From CAYGTK01 sp964352775 (GTDB taxonomy: Bacteria; Bacteroidota; Bacteroidia; Chitinophagales; CAIOSU01), in the NCBI GenBank assembly GCA_964352775.1, contig CAYGTK010000037.1, positions 1 through 24,250 on the forward strand: DNA of 24,250 nt, written 5' to 3'. Positions 15,570 to 24,137 of this stretch are shown here, piece after piece. How positions within the stretch are numbered: position 1 is the stretch's first letter; the number at the start of each line of letters is the position of its first letter. Made by a program: the position numbers and the translations under genes. The notes beneath the pieces were generated by a model. The model saw only the letters and a program-made list of their open reading frames with translations. It did not search any database and had not been told where the DNA came from.

Positions 15570-15938
15570 CTACACCCAACCAATACTTTGGTAATGGTCG
15601 TAGCCTTTATCAAGCATAGCTTCAATTTGGCCAAACAGTTCATCGTCATCCTTCTTGATGTGGAAGCACGATTTACCCTTTAGGCATTTCCTTATCTCGG
15701 GCGGTATATCGGCAAATTCATCAGCATGCGTGTATATTGGGAAGAAGTAGAAACCCACAAAGTTCTTCTGAATACGAGCTGAGGCGAAATACATACCATC
15801 GTGTACTTTGTTAACGGCTTCTACTTGCTTAGTACCATACATATCGTAAATGGTACCTGTATTCTGGCGTATGTCCATTTCTGGCTCATACTTTTTCAAT
15901 AAACCTAGCAGGCGGGCATGTATCGCTTCTTTATCCAT
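15570..15938 (-). CDS. DUF1801 (YdhG-like) protein
   Basis: 122 residues, no signal peptide. The segment DGMYFASARIQKNFVGFYFFPIY and the later LKGKSCFHIKKDDDELFGQIEAMLDKG match the DUF1801/YdhG-like alpha-beta fold, in which a conserved aromatic core is followed by a KG.CF/FK.. segment. The biochemical role of the family is not established. The start is 26 bp downstream of the ribBA stop on the same strand, so the two are probably cotranscribed from the promoter at 17217-17250; a link to flavin synthesis is not implied by the sequence. Confidence 0.8.
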   Translation of the reverse strand: MDKEAIHARLLGLLKKYEPEMDIRQNTGTIYDMYGTKQVEAVNKVHDGMYFASARIQKNFVGFYFFPIYTHADEFADIPPEIRKCLKGKSCFHIKKDDDELFGQIEAMLDKGYDHYQSIGWV

Positions 15939-15964
15939 AACCCTAACTTAATAAATATTGGGAA

Positions 15965-17197
15965 TTAGTGTCCCTTCATTATCTCGTGACCCATCACATC
16001 GCGCTTGTCGCGCAAGTACTTTTCGTTGTGTGGGTTGGCTTCTATTTCTAGGGCTACGTTCTCTACTATCTCTAATCCGTAACCGATAATACCGGTACGC
16101 TTCTTAGGATTGTTACTCATTAAGCGCATTTTGGTAATGCCAAGGTCGTGCAATATCTGTGCTCCAACACCGTAGTCACGCTCATCCATTTTGAAACCTA
16201 GTGCCTTGTTGGCCTCGTAGGTATTCATGCCTTGCTCTTGCAGTTTGTATGCTTTTAGTTTATTCAATAAGCCAATACCTCTACCCTCTTGGTTCATGTA
16301 TAGAATAACGCCTTTACCTTCTTCTTCTACCTTCTTCATTGCGGTATCTAACTGATCACCACAATCGCAGCGCATAGAGCCTAACAGATCACCTGTAAGG
16401 CACGAAGAGTGTACACGAACCAATACTGGTTCATCTTTATCCCAAGTTCCTTTGGTTAGGGCAAAATGCTCATCACCAGTAGTTATTTGCTTGTACCCGT
16501 GTATGCGGAAATCGCCATACTTGGTTGGCATAGCTACGTCTTTCACCACGTTCTCTATCAAGCGCTCACGATCCATTCTGTATTTGATCAAATCTTCTAT
16601 AGAAATGATCTTCATGTTGAAGCGATCGGCTATTTGCAGTAGTTCTGGCAAGCGGGCCATAGTGCCGTCTTCGTTCATTATCTCTACGATGGCTCCAGCA
16701 GGCTCAAAACCAGCAAGGCGAGCCAAGTCAATAGTAGCCTCAGTATGTCCCGCACGTCGTAATACACCACCCTTGCGGGCCTTTAGTGGGAAGATGTGAC
16801 CTGGCTTAGCAAAATCCTCTGCCTTAGTAGTAGGGTCTATTAATGCCTGAACTGTTTTAGCTCTATCTGCTGCCGAAATACCTGTGCTACAACCATTACC
16901 TATCAAATCAATAGATATGGTGAAAGGGGTATCGTGTAGCGAGTTATTTCCGCCTACCATCAATTCCAGACCTAAACGGTCGGCTACTTCTTCTACAATT
17001 GGTGCGCATATCAATCCACGGCCATGGGTAGCCATAAAGTTGATCACCTCAGGAGTAACATTACGAGCTGCGGTTATAAAATCGCCTTCGTTCTCACGAT
17101 CTTCATCATCAACTACAATTACCATTTCGCCTGCTTGTATTGCCGCGATAGCTTCTTCTACCGTGTCTAGCTTGCGTTGTTTGTTATCTGTTGCCAT
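15965..17197 (-). CDS. ribBA: Bifunctional DHBP synthase / GTP cyclohydrolase II
   Basis: 410 residues. Riboflavin biosynthesis, cytoplasm. Residues about 10-208 form 3,4-dihydroxy-2-butanone-4-phosphate from ribulose 5-phosphate: VVDDEDRENEGDF (28-40), THGRGLICAP, GCSTGISAADRAKT, LRRAGHTEA. Residues about 212-405 open the GTP ring to give the pyrimidine precursor: VRVHSSCLTGDLLGSMRCDCG with zinc ligands Cys266, Cys277 and Cys279, MNQEGRGIGLLNKLKAY, and RLMSNNPKK. All catalytic motifs of both halves are intact and the length is normal. A strong promoter match lies just upstream and the leader is only about 10-15 nt, so there is no room for an FMN riboswitch. No other rib gene is in the window. 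Confidence 0.97.
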   Translation of the reverse strand: MATDNKQRKLDTVEEAIAAIQAGEMVIVVDDEDRENEGDFITAARNVTPEVINFMATHGRGLICAPIVEEVADRLGLELMVGGNNSLHDTPFTISIDLIGNGCSTGISAADRAKTVQALIDPTTKAEDFAKPGHIFPLKARKGGVLRRAGHTEATIDLARLAGFEPAGAIVEIMNEDGTMARLPELLQIADRFNMKIISIEDLIKYRMDRERLIENVVKDVAMPTKYGDFRIHGYKQITTGDEHFALTKGTWDKDEPVLVRVHSSCLTGDLLGSMRCDCGDQLDTAMKKVEEEGKGVILYMNQEGRGIGLLNKLKAYKLQEQGMNTYEANKALGFKMDERDYGVGAQILHDLGITKMRLMSNNPKKRTGIIGYGLEIVENVALEIEANPHNEKYLRDKRDVMGHEIMKGH

Positions 17198-17216
17198 TTG
17201 CTTGCTTTTGGTGCTG

Positions 17217-17250
17217 CAAAGATACCCATTTAATGACTACCCTTGGTCAA
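17217..17250 (-). promoter_or_regulatory. ribBA promoter
   Basis: On the minus strand: TTG (17250-17248), 23 bases, then TATCTTTG (17224-17217), an exact TAnnTTTG -7 box, 19 bp before the ATG. This is the best Bacteroidota-type promoter in the window. Confidence 0.7.
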
Positions 17251-17331
17251 TAAACAGCAAAGCCGATTATTAGTTTCAGAAAGATTGGATGATATTAGAT
17301 AGCACACAAAATGACGCTAACGAGAGAGTTG

Positions 17332-17928
17332 CTACTCCGCATGCAACAACAACTGCTCTTCGGCTATATCAACAAGGGGGAGTCCTCTTAAGTAAACATT
17401 CAGCAGCACAGCCTCCCCGTTCTTAATAGCTACCAGTGCATATGAATCGCTGGTGCCATTGCGCACAGCATTGTTGTAGGCTTCCTCTGCTGCTGGGGCT
17501 TTGCTTTCTTCCATATAGAACCTGTTGAAGTGGTAAGTTAAAGTCACCCTCCACAGGTCTTCTTTGTCTTTCACTGACCATATGTGGCCTACATTTATTC
17601 TAAGATGGTCTACTGGTATATCCTCGCCAGGTAAATAGGCTGTATCAACAACTGCATACCCATCTTCATCTTCCTTTAGACTAAGGTATACTTCATTAGA
17701 AGGATCGTATCTATCATAATTAGTAGTGATAAACTCATCATCCTTAAAATTGAGCCGCACATATTTACCTCTGAACAGGTCGGTAGGGTCTACAGGCTCT
17801 ACCCTGAACTTATATAGGTTTCCTGTGGTAATGGTGTCTTCCATCTTCCAAATGGTACTGGTAAGCATATACAACTGCCCCAAGGCCACTAGCACAAAGG
17901 CTGCTATCCATATCGGTTTAGCTCTCAT
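17332..17928 (-). CDS. GDYXXLXY-family membrane-anchored protein
   Basis: 198 residues. One N-terminal membrane helix (about 6-25) and an extracytoplasmic domain. VEPVDPTDLFRGKYVRLNF (43-61) is the family signature, with GKYVRLNF in place of GDYxxLxY. The YALVAIKNGEAVLLNVYLRG end is typical of the family, which normally occurs next to DUF2157 proteins, as here. Its start lies inside the last codons of the DUF2157 gene (11-bp overlap), so the two are coupled and probably form a membrane complex. The function of the pair is unknown. Confidence 0.88.
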   Translation of the reverse strand: MRAKPIWIAAFVLVALGQLYMLTSTIWKMEDTITTGNLYKFRVEPVDPTDLFRGKYVRLNFKDDEFITTNYDRYDPSNEVYLSLKEDEDGYAVVDTAYLPGEDIPVDHLRINVGHIWSVKDKEDLWRVTLTYHFNRFYMEESKAPAAEEAYNNAVRNGTSDSYALVAIKNGEAVLLNVYLRGLPLVDIAEEQLLLHAE

Positions 17929-19216
17929 GTGCTTTCCTCCTTTTAATTAACCAATAGTTGGTGGCAAAAAAGCCAATACCTACTAGCATAAATAGTATGC
18001 CCCGTATTACAAAACTCAATGAGTCGTCAGCAAACCGTACACTTGCCAGTGCGGCTACTATAAGCAGGCCGAAGTTCATTAAGCCTAAGTTATCGGCTTT
18101 TGCACCACGCCAAACTGTGCTGATGCCCACCACTAATACCAATATGTTAATAGCATAGAACACAGCAGTGGTATACAGACCTATGAAAAACAATGGAATT
18201 AAAGCAATTGGGATGTACATTATAGGTGTAAGGCTGGTTTCCTTACTTCGCTTATACCACAGGTAAAAAAGCACTAGTAGGCAGGGTACCGCTAAACAGG
18301 CTATTATCATTTCAGGAAACAGCGCCAAGGCTTCCGTTTGGTTAAATTCTTTAGCTATTCCTTCCCAAACATCTTCAAAGCTAAGCACTAATATTAAGCC
18401 AATACTACCAAGAGAGCCAATAGCTTGATAGGCATTGCGCACCAGCGACGAACGCTTAAAGGTGGGTAGCTGCCCCAGTATATAAAGGCTAGAGAATATT
18501 GCACAAAATATCAATGGTACCAACCATTCTTGACTACCTATGCGACCTACAATGGCAAAAAGGAACCCAATAGCCAGTATCCAGTTAAAAAAGGCGATGA
18601 TGTTGCTGTTCGGCTTTTGCCTAAGTAGTTGAATATAATGCGGCAGAGCTGCCAATAAAGGCAGCCAGTACCAAAGTGTTTCAAGCGAAACCTCATTACG
18701 AGGTAAGTTGTGGTTGACCCGGTATAAGTTGATACCCATTAAAAACAGTAGCCCCGTGAACGAGGAGTTCATCACATAAATAAGGGGCAGCACCATTAAC
18801 GACCAAGTGAGGAAGAAACTATCCATTGACCCGGGCAGATTGTATATCTGGCTGATCAAAGCTATACCTGCTCCCAAGGCAAATACCAAAAAAACAGATG
18901 CCCCCTCCTTCCACATAGGGCTATCGTTCCGTTTCATTAGGGCATAACAGCAGGCGGCCTGACCAATAATAGCAGGCAACAAGGCAAATACGGTTTTCAC
19001 TTGCCTAGAAAGGTTATCCCAGTTGTGGGCTACTATTAAAATAATGCCCAACCCTACCAGCGTGGCACCCAAAATGCCAAAAGCCAAGTTCAGCCTACTG
19101 CTGTTGTCGGGCTTAGGTTTCTGCTGGTAGTATTGGCTAATAGCATCGCCCGTAGCTTGGTCTATCAGCCCTTCGCGAAGCAGTTCTTCAATATCGTTCT
19201 GTATGCTGTGTGGCAT
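17918..19216 (-). CDS. DUF2157 polytopic membrane protein
   Basis: 432 residues. The cytoplasmic N-terminus (about 1-40: IEELLREGLIDQATGDAISQYY) is the DUF2157 head, followed by the conserved LAFGILGATLVGLGIILIVAHNWD at about 44-67. A long series of hydrophobic segments, about twelve, runs to the C-terminus (WLIKRRK tail). It overlaps the GDYXXLXY gene by 11 bp, the standard arrangement of this pair. Role unknown; a small-molecule or envelope function is only a guess. No clear TAnnTTTG box is visible before the start. The 99-bp gap to the GT4 gene contains only short inverted repeats (GAGCTT / AAGCTC). Confidence 0.9.
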   Translation of the reverse strand: MPHSIQNDIEELLREGLIDQATGDAISQYYQQKPKPDNSSRLNLAFGILGATLVGLGIILIVAHNWDNLSRQVKTVFALLPAIIGQAACCYALMKRNDSPMWKEGASVFLVFALGAGIALISQIYNLPGSMDSFFLTWSLMVLPLIYVMNSSFTGLLFLMGINLYRVNHNLPRNEVSLETLWYWLPLLAALPHYIQLLRQKPNSNIIAFFNWILAIGFLFAIVGRIGSQEWLVPLIFCAIFSSLYILGQLPTFKRSSLVRNAYQAIGSLGSIGLILVLSFEDVWEGIAKEFNQTEALALFPEMIIACLAVPCLLVLFYLWYKRSKETSLTPIMYIPIALIPLFFIGLYTTAVFYAINILVLVVGISTVWRGAKADNLGLMNFGLLIVAALASVRFADDSLSFVIRGILFMLVGIGFFATNYWLIKRRKAHES

Positions 19217-19315
19217 GTGTTGGTGGTGTGTACTGGCTATAACGCTGTTAATATAGCTGGTATTTTATAGTTAAGCTGTGAGCTTTAGAATAGTTAGCTA
19301 CCTAAGCTCTGTTGC

Positions 19316-20518
19316 TTAGTTTTTATCTTCTATCAGCTCCCTATAGAACTCCAACTGCTTTGCTACCAATACTGTACTGCTGAAATTAGCACGTGTAAAT
19401 GCCGAAGCAGCTTGACCTATTAGTTCACGTTTCTCTAAATTATTCAACAGCTCAATAATTGCCGTTGCCATTTGCTGGGGATGATCTTCAATTACTGCCT
19501 CTCTCCCATTTTCAGCAGCTATTCCCTCTATACCTAGGCTTGTAGTTACCACTGCTTTACCCAAGGCCATAGCCTCTACTATCTTAATGCGCATACCACT
19601 ACCTGATAACAAGGGAACTACCATTATTTGCTGGTTATTAACGAAGTCTTTTGCGCTTTCCACCTCTCCCACTACTTCTACATTAGCTTGTTTTATTTGA
19701 GCAATGCTAGTAGGCATATTTCTACCCGCTATTTGAAAATTAGCTTCTGGTAATTGCTTATTGACCAATGGCCATACTTCTTTCACGAACCAAAGCACGC
19801 CCTCTTCATTAGGCAACCAATCTAGGCTACCAATAAAACCAACGGCATTGGTAGCTTCAATAGTGATTCTGGCTTCCGTCATCTCTAAACCCAAAGGCAT
19901 AGCTAGCATAGGTAGAGCAATACCTAGTCCTCTGAATTTATCAGCATCCACATCGGTTATTGGTACTAGAGCATCAAAGGCTCTGGTTTGCTTTAACTCA
20001 TAATCCTTCAATCGCTTACTTTGGATCTTTAGGTAAGCCTTTTTGGCGGGGTTGCTTTCGTTAGCGGCAATGTGCTCCCAAATAATATGCTCAACATTAT
20101 GCGAACGTAATACGCATTTGGCATCGCTATACTTCCTTACGGTATCTAAATAAGGTGCCGTATAGATCGTTTCGAACTGAACGATGTCAAAGGTTTCCTT
20201 TTTTAGCAGTTCGCCCAATTGTTGGTGCGCATGCTCTTGGTCAAAGCGATCGACATGATACGACTTACCTCCTGCTAAGTTTGCCAGGGCAGGTAGTGGC
20301 TTAATATCCGTATCAATATCAACGAAATGATACGTGGCCCATCCTTGCATATCATCAGGAATAGCATTTGGGTCGAAACGTTGCTTTTTAGTGTTCAAGC
20401 AGAATACATGTGGGCGAACACCCTGTAGATGTAATGCTTTTAGATAGTTATACAATACAATGGTTTCCCCATCTTTGGGCGGGTAGGGAAACTTTTTTGT
20501 AAGGATAAGGATACGCAT
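19316..20518 (-). CDS. Glycosyltransferase family 4 (GT-B fold)
   Basis: 400 residues from ATG 20518 (MRILILTKKFPYPP); a longer frame begins at 20536 but the start at 20518 is the family start and lies 15 bp after a -7 box. The N-terminal Rossmann part (1-190) has the acceptor-site PYPPKDGETIVLYNYLKAL; the C-terminal part has GFIGSLDWLPNEEGVLWFV and the E-x7-E motif region SGSGMRIKIVEAMALGKAVV that binds the nucleotide sugar. It transfers a sugar onto a glycan or lipid acceptor at the cytoplasmic face; donor and acceptor are unknown. Divergent from a GT2 gene, so both may serve the same surface polysaccharide or glycolipid. Confidence 0.9.
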   Translation of the reverse strand: MRILILTKKFPYPPKDGETIVLYNYLKALHLQGVRPHVFCLNTKKQRFDPNAIPDDMQGWATYHFVDIDTDIKPLPALANLAGGKSYHVDRFDQEHAHQQLGELLKKETFDIVQFETIYTAPYLDTVRKYSDAKCVLRSHNVEHIIWEHIAANESNPAKKAYLKIQSKRLKDYELKQTRAFDALVPITDVDADKFRGLGIALPMLAMPLGLEMTEARITIEATNAVGFIGSLDWLPNEEGVLWFVKEVWPLVNKQLPEANFQIAGRNMPTSIAQIKQANVEVVGEVESAKDFVNNQQIMVVPLLSGSGMRIKIVEAMALGKAVVTTSLGIEGIAAENGREAVIEDHPQQMATAIIELLNNLEKRELIGQAASAFTRANFSSTVLVAKQLEFYRELIEDKN

Positions 20519-20533
20519 GGTCATCAACTCGGT

Positions 20534-20541
20534 CAAAAATA
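20534..20541 (-). promoter_or_regulatory. -7 box of the GT4 gene
   Basis: TATTTTTG on the minus strand (exact TAnnTTTG), 15 bp before ATG 20518. No TTG is found at the usual -33 distance. Confidence 0.5.
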
Positions 20542-20552
20542 GGTTTTCTTGT

Positions 20553-20560
20553 TATTTTTG
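20553..20560 (+). promoter_or_regulatory. -7 box of the GT2 gene
   Basis: TATTTTTG on the plus strand, 6 bp before ATG 20567, so the transcript would be almost leaderless. It is the mirror image of the GT4 box, with 11 bp between them. Confidence 0.5.
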
Positions 20561-20566
20561 GCAGCT

Positions 20567-21316
20567 ATGTATAACGACAGGAAAATAGTAGTAGTGTTAC
20601 CCGCATACAATGCGGCACAAACTTTAGAACAAACCTACCGCGAAATACCTTTCGACATTGTAGACGAAGTGGTATTGGTAGACGACCACAGTACCGACAA
20701 CACCACCGAGGTGGGCCGCTCTATCGGGATCAAGCACATCATTCGTCATCAGAAGAACAAGGGCTATGGCGGTAATCAAAAAACATGCTATGCGAAAGCC
20801 CTAGAACTAGGCGGCGACATCGTGATAATGCTACACCCCGATTATCAATACACCCCCAAGCTGATACGCGCTATGGTAAGCATTATTGGTAACGACCTGT
20901 ATCCAGTAGTATTAGGGTCGCGCATATTGGGTAATGGTGCCTTAAAGGGCGGCATGCCGATATACAAATACATCGCCAATCGTTTCTTAACTACTTTCCA
21001 GAATATATTGGTGGGCCAAAAGCTATCGGAATACCATACTGGCTACCGTGCATTTAATAAAGAGGTGCTTACTAGCATTAATCTAGCCGCAAATTCCGAC
21101 GATTTTGTGTTTGACAACCAAATGCTATCGCAGATCATTTTCGCTGATTTCGCTATTGGGGAAGTAACCTGCCCTACCAAGTACTTTGAAGAAGCATCGA
21201 GCATCAACTTCCAGCGCAGCTCTATCTATGGACTAGGGGTAATGAAAACCAGCATAATGCACCGTATGCAAAAGTGGGGATTAGGCAAATTTAAGATCTA
21301 CAGCCCGCCTCAATAA
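20567..21316 (+). CDS. Glycosyltransferase family 2 (dolichyl-phosphate-mannose-synthase-like)
   Basis: 249 residues from ATG 20567 (MYNDRKIVVVLPAYN). A longer frame from TTG 20549 would overlap the -7 box and is less likely. GT-A motifs: VVVLPAYNAAQTLEQTYREI, VDDHSTDNT (metal/nucleotide Asp), GYGGNQKTCYAKAL, MLHPDYQYTP and EYHTGYRAFNKEVL. It uses an NDP-sugar, probably with a lipid-linked acceptor as in DPM1-like enzymes. No C-terminal membrane helices are seen, so it is a soluble or peripheral enzyme. Its stop overlaps the stop region of the DUF389 gene by 7 bp (convergent). Divergent partner of the GT4 gene. Confidence 0.92.
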   Translation: MYNDRKIVVVLPAYNAAQTLEQTYREIPFDIVDEVVLVDDHSTDNTTEVGRSIGIKHIIRHQKNKGYGGNQKTCYAKALELGGDIVIMLHPDYQYTPKLIRAMVSIIGNDLYPVVLGSRILGNGALKGGMPIYKYIANRFLTTFQNILVGQKLSEYHTGYRAFNKEVLTSINLAANSDDFVFDNQMLSQIIFADFAIGEVTCPTKYFEEASSINFQRSSIYGLGVMKTSIMHRMQKWGLGKFKIYSPPQ

Positions 21317-22764
21317 TTAAGTATACGCACGGTATCGCGCTCTAAGCGTAAGCTAAGCCAGCGAGAGAGTTTATCTTCTAGCTTTTCTCGTTCTTCATCT
21401 TTAACATCTTCCTGCCATTGTACTAAGAAGGTACAAATAGTATCAGGTTGTTCTTCTAAGAAATCACTTTCCAAACTCATAGCGTAAGAGAAGCGCTTCA
21501 ACTCTGGATACTGCACTTTCATTTCCTGCTCTACTGCCGTAAAAGGTATGTCGTAAACCGTACGCCGGCTTCTCAATTTCACTAGTTCTTCTTCCAAATA
21601 AACTATCTGCTCTTCTTTCGATTCTAATAGGTTTTGATTGCGTTCGTACACATCCTTTAGGATACCTTGTTTTACATCCATTTCCAGTTCCTCCAGTTCT
21701 CTTTTGTACTGATCAATATCTACACCAGATTGGATAACTCTAAAATCTACACTGGCAAGGCCGTAAATTGGTAGTTCACGTTTCCATTGCTCTATTACTT
21801 CTTTCGGAACACTTTTCTCCCCGTCTAAAAACACCTTGATTATTGGTAAGGTATCATTATAGATAACTACCTTATTGTTTATTTCAGTACCAGGATAGCT
21901 TATTACTTTTTCAATAAAATCATTCGCTCTACCCTCGTAGCCTGTTTCTTGAACTGTATTATAGAACAACCACCCGCTTGGCAATACAAGTAAAATGATA
22001 AAACCGTAGGTATATATTCGATAACGCCGCTCCTTGATCGGGTCAACGTAGTGTACGATAGGGAATTTAAGGTAGCGCACTACAATGAACGTACTCAAAG
22101 CAATGAATACCGAATTGATAAAAAACAAATAGAAGGCCCCAAGAAAATACACCCAATTACCTGTAGCCAAACCAAAACCCGCAGTACATAGTGGCGGCAT
22201 TAATGCTGTTGCAATGGCAACACCAGGGATAACACTACCTTTCTCTGTTCGCGTACCCACAATTATACCTGCTACACCACCAAAAAAGGCGATGGCCACA
22301 TCTAGTGATGTAGGTGATACACGAGCCAACAATTCTGACTGAACAGCGCGTAGGGGAGTGAAATAAAAGTAAATAAACGAAGTAATAACGCTCACAACCG
22401 TCATGATGGCAAAGTTGCGAAGCGCTCGCTTTAGCAATGTCCAATCATTAGTACCTACTGCTAGCCCTATACCTAATATAGGTCCCATTAGTGGCGATAT
22501 AAGCATCGCCCCGATAATTACAGGCGCAGAGTTAACATTCAAACCAATAGCCGCTATAAATATGGAACTGATCAGTATCCATATTTTAGGCCCCTTAAAG
22601 TCAATGTCTTTCTTTATGGTTTCAACAGCGTCTTCATATACTACACCTGTGCGTATGCTCAGTAAGCCCATTGCATAGCGAAACAATACCCGCAGGTAAT
22701 GCGCTGGTGATGTAGAATTCTCCTCTATCGGTTCTTCTTCTTTGTTTTTGTCTTCTTCTGTCAT
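21310..22764 (-). CDS. DUF389 membrane protein with C-terminal coiled coil
   Basis: 484 residues. Acidic cytoplasmic N-terminus, then about seven membrane helices (roughly 60-77, 81-104, 117-137, 155-172, 178-200, 204-230, 250-268). Conserved DUF389 parts: NSAPVIIGAMLISPLMGPILGIG (78-100) and PGVAIATALMPPLCTAGFGLA (180-200). Residues about 351-400 (YKRELEELEMDVKQGILKD; EEQIVYLEEELVKLRSR) form a coiled coil, in a soluble C-terminal domain of about 210 residues. Function of the family is unknown; the Gly/Pro-rich helices suggest a transport role (inference). The ATG at 22764 has TATTTTTA (7/8 of the -7 box) 7 bp upstream. Confidence 0.9.
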   Translation of the reverse strand: MTEEDKNKEEEPIEENSTSPAHYLRVLFRYAMGLLSIRTGVVYEDAVETIKKDIDFKGPKIWILISSIFIAAIGLNVNSAPVIIGAMLISPLMGPILGIGLAVGTNDWTLLKRALRNFAIMTVVSVITSFIYFYFTPLRAVQSELLARVSPTSLDVAIAFFGGVAGIIVGTRTEKGSVIPGVAIATALMPPLCTAGFGLATGNWVYFLGAFYLFFINSVFIALSTFIVVRYLKFPIVHYVDPIKERRYRIYTYGFIILLVLPSGWLFYNTVQETGYEGRANDFIEKVISYPGTEINNKVVIYNDTLPIIKVFLDGEKSVPKEVIEQWKRELPIYGLASVDFRVIQSGVDIDQYKRELEELEMDVKQGILKDVYERNQNLLESKEEQIVYLEEELVKLRSRRTVYDIPFTAVEQEMKVQYPELKRFSYAMSLESDFLEEQPDTICTFLVQWQEDVKDEEREKLEDKLSRWLSLRLERDTVRILNY

Positions 22765-22824
22765 TACGAAGTAAAAATAATGGAATGTTAGTGATATGCC
22801 GATACCTATGAGTGAACCAAAGCG

Positions 22825-22832
22825 TATTTTTG
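22825..22832 (+). promoter_or_regulatory. -7 box of the T9SS gene at 22863
   Basis: TATTTTTG, exact TAnnTTTG, 30 bp before ATG 22863. It lies inside the longer reading frame that opens with GTG 22812 and so argues for the shorter start. Confidence 0.5.
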
Positions 22833-22862
22833 CAATTACTAAAAGTTGAAGACACTACAGAC

Positions 22863-24137
22863 ATGAGGGCATTCCTGACAATTTCGCTTTTTTCCATCGT
22901 ATATATCCTTTCTGCTCAGCAAATTTTTACCGATAGCTTAGGCTATGGTAGTACAGTTGACCAAATAAGCTATTTCAGCTTTGAGAACGGTACGGTGCGC
23001 ACTACCAGTTACAATAATTGGGATATTTCCTTTTCGGCGTTAGGCTTTAGCAGCACCAATATTGAGGGTGCGCTAGATGCGGTTTCCATTAGTATTAATG
23101 GCGGGCATGGTGCAGAAGCCTATTTGGTGGGGAGTGATTCAGAGTTTGCAAATACGCTCAGCCCAAGCAGCGTTAACAGCTGGCAGCGTCTTTATGATAA
23201 CGATACATCGTGGTTAGCTGGTGCCTTAATTAGCCCATTCTCTACAGGATCTTTTGATTTTGGCTGGGGAGATTACAACATATCCACGCATAACCTAGAA
23301 GCCTCAAAAACCTTTGTGATAAAAACAGTGGATGGCAACTACAAAAAGCTACGTATTGATCGCCTTCGCTTCGCAAAAACCTTTTACATCTCTTATGCGG
23401 ACTTAGACGGTAGTAATATGGTTACAGATAGTTTGGTGAAAACTGACTATAACAGTTTACTGATACATTATTCCCTAGATGATGAAACTGTAGTGCCTGT
23501 TGAGCCCGCTATTGGCACTTGGGACTTGGCCTTTGGCAAATTTCAATTCACAGAGTACTGGCAAGGGAATAACCCCGTGACTACTGAGCGTGCAGGAGTT
23601 CGCACCGCCCAAGGTATTTATCAAGACACTTGGGCAGGCACTGTTGGATTAGGGAATTCATTTGATGTAACACTAGTAAATGGTGATGTATCTAACATAG
23701 GTTATTCGTGGTTAGATACATTAAGCAGATCCGTGGTACAAGACATCAGCTATTTTGTACAGAATCAATTTGGTTGTACTTGGCAAATATGGATGACCGA
23801 TTGGGATACCACTAACAATAAATGCACTTTTGATTACCTGGAGGCTCAACCGTGTAATGTTACTTCCACTTCTATTCCAACCGAGGCTGCTAGTTTAGCA
23901 GAAATAAAAATGTACCCCAACCCTAGCTCAGGCAATTTCATATTGGAGAACCCAGGAAGCAAAGAAGCTAGCTACGAGGTATACACCTTAGGCGGAGAAG
24001 CTTTAGTTCAAGGTACACTTAGCGCCAATAGCACTAACAACGTTCAAGCACTTAGCAATGCACCTACGGGTATGTACTTTGTTAAAGTAACTACAGTTAA
24101 CAGCAGTAGAGTATTAAAATTGATGCTTAACAACTAG
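22863..24137 (+). CDS. Secreted protein with T9SS sorting domain, HmuY-like
   Basis: 424 residues from ATG 22863. Residues 1-20 (MRAFLTISLFSIVYILSAQQ) are a signal peptide; the longer frame from GTG 22812 would bury it behind 17 residues and overlap a promoter box. The body has features of HmuY-like beta-rich proteins: YFSFENGTVRTTSYNNWDISFS near the start and a second GTWDLAFGKFQFTEYW later, so it may contain two halves or one HmuY-like domain with an insertion. HmuY proteins bind heme in pathogens, but free-living relatives may bind other ligands; the known heme-binding His pair is not evident here. The last about 75 residues (IKMYPNPSSGNFILE to the end) are a type A T9SS sorting domain. 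Two Cys in CTFDYLEAQPC may pair. Confidence 0.8.
   Translation: MRAFLTISLFSIVYILSAQQIFTDSLGYGSTVDQISYFSFENGTVRTTSYNNWDISFSALGFSSTNIEGALDAVSISINGGHGAEAYLVGSDSEFANTLSPSSVNSWQRLYDNDTSWLAGALISPFSTGSFDFGWGDYNISTHNLEASKTFVIKTVDGNYKKLRIDRLRFAKTFYISYADLDGSNMVTDSLVKTDYNSLLIHYSLDDETVVPVEPAIGTWDLAFGKFQFTEYWQGNNPVTTERAGVRTAQGIYQDTWAGTVGLGNSFDVTLVNGDVSNIGYSWLDTLSRSVVQDISYFVQNQFGCTWQIWMTDWDTTNNKCTFDYLEAQPCNVTSTSIPTEAASLAEIKMYPNPSSGNFILENPGSKEASYEVYTLGGEALVQGTLSANSTNNVQALSNAPTGMYFVKVTTVNSSRVLKLMLNN

Noticed and set aside
17198..17331. FMN riboswitch upstream of ribBA
   Set aside because: The promoter box is 19 bp from the ATG, leaving no leader, and no RFN-type conserved blocks are visible.
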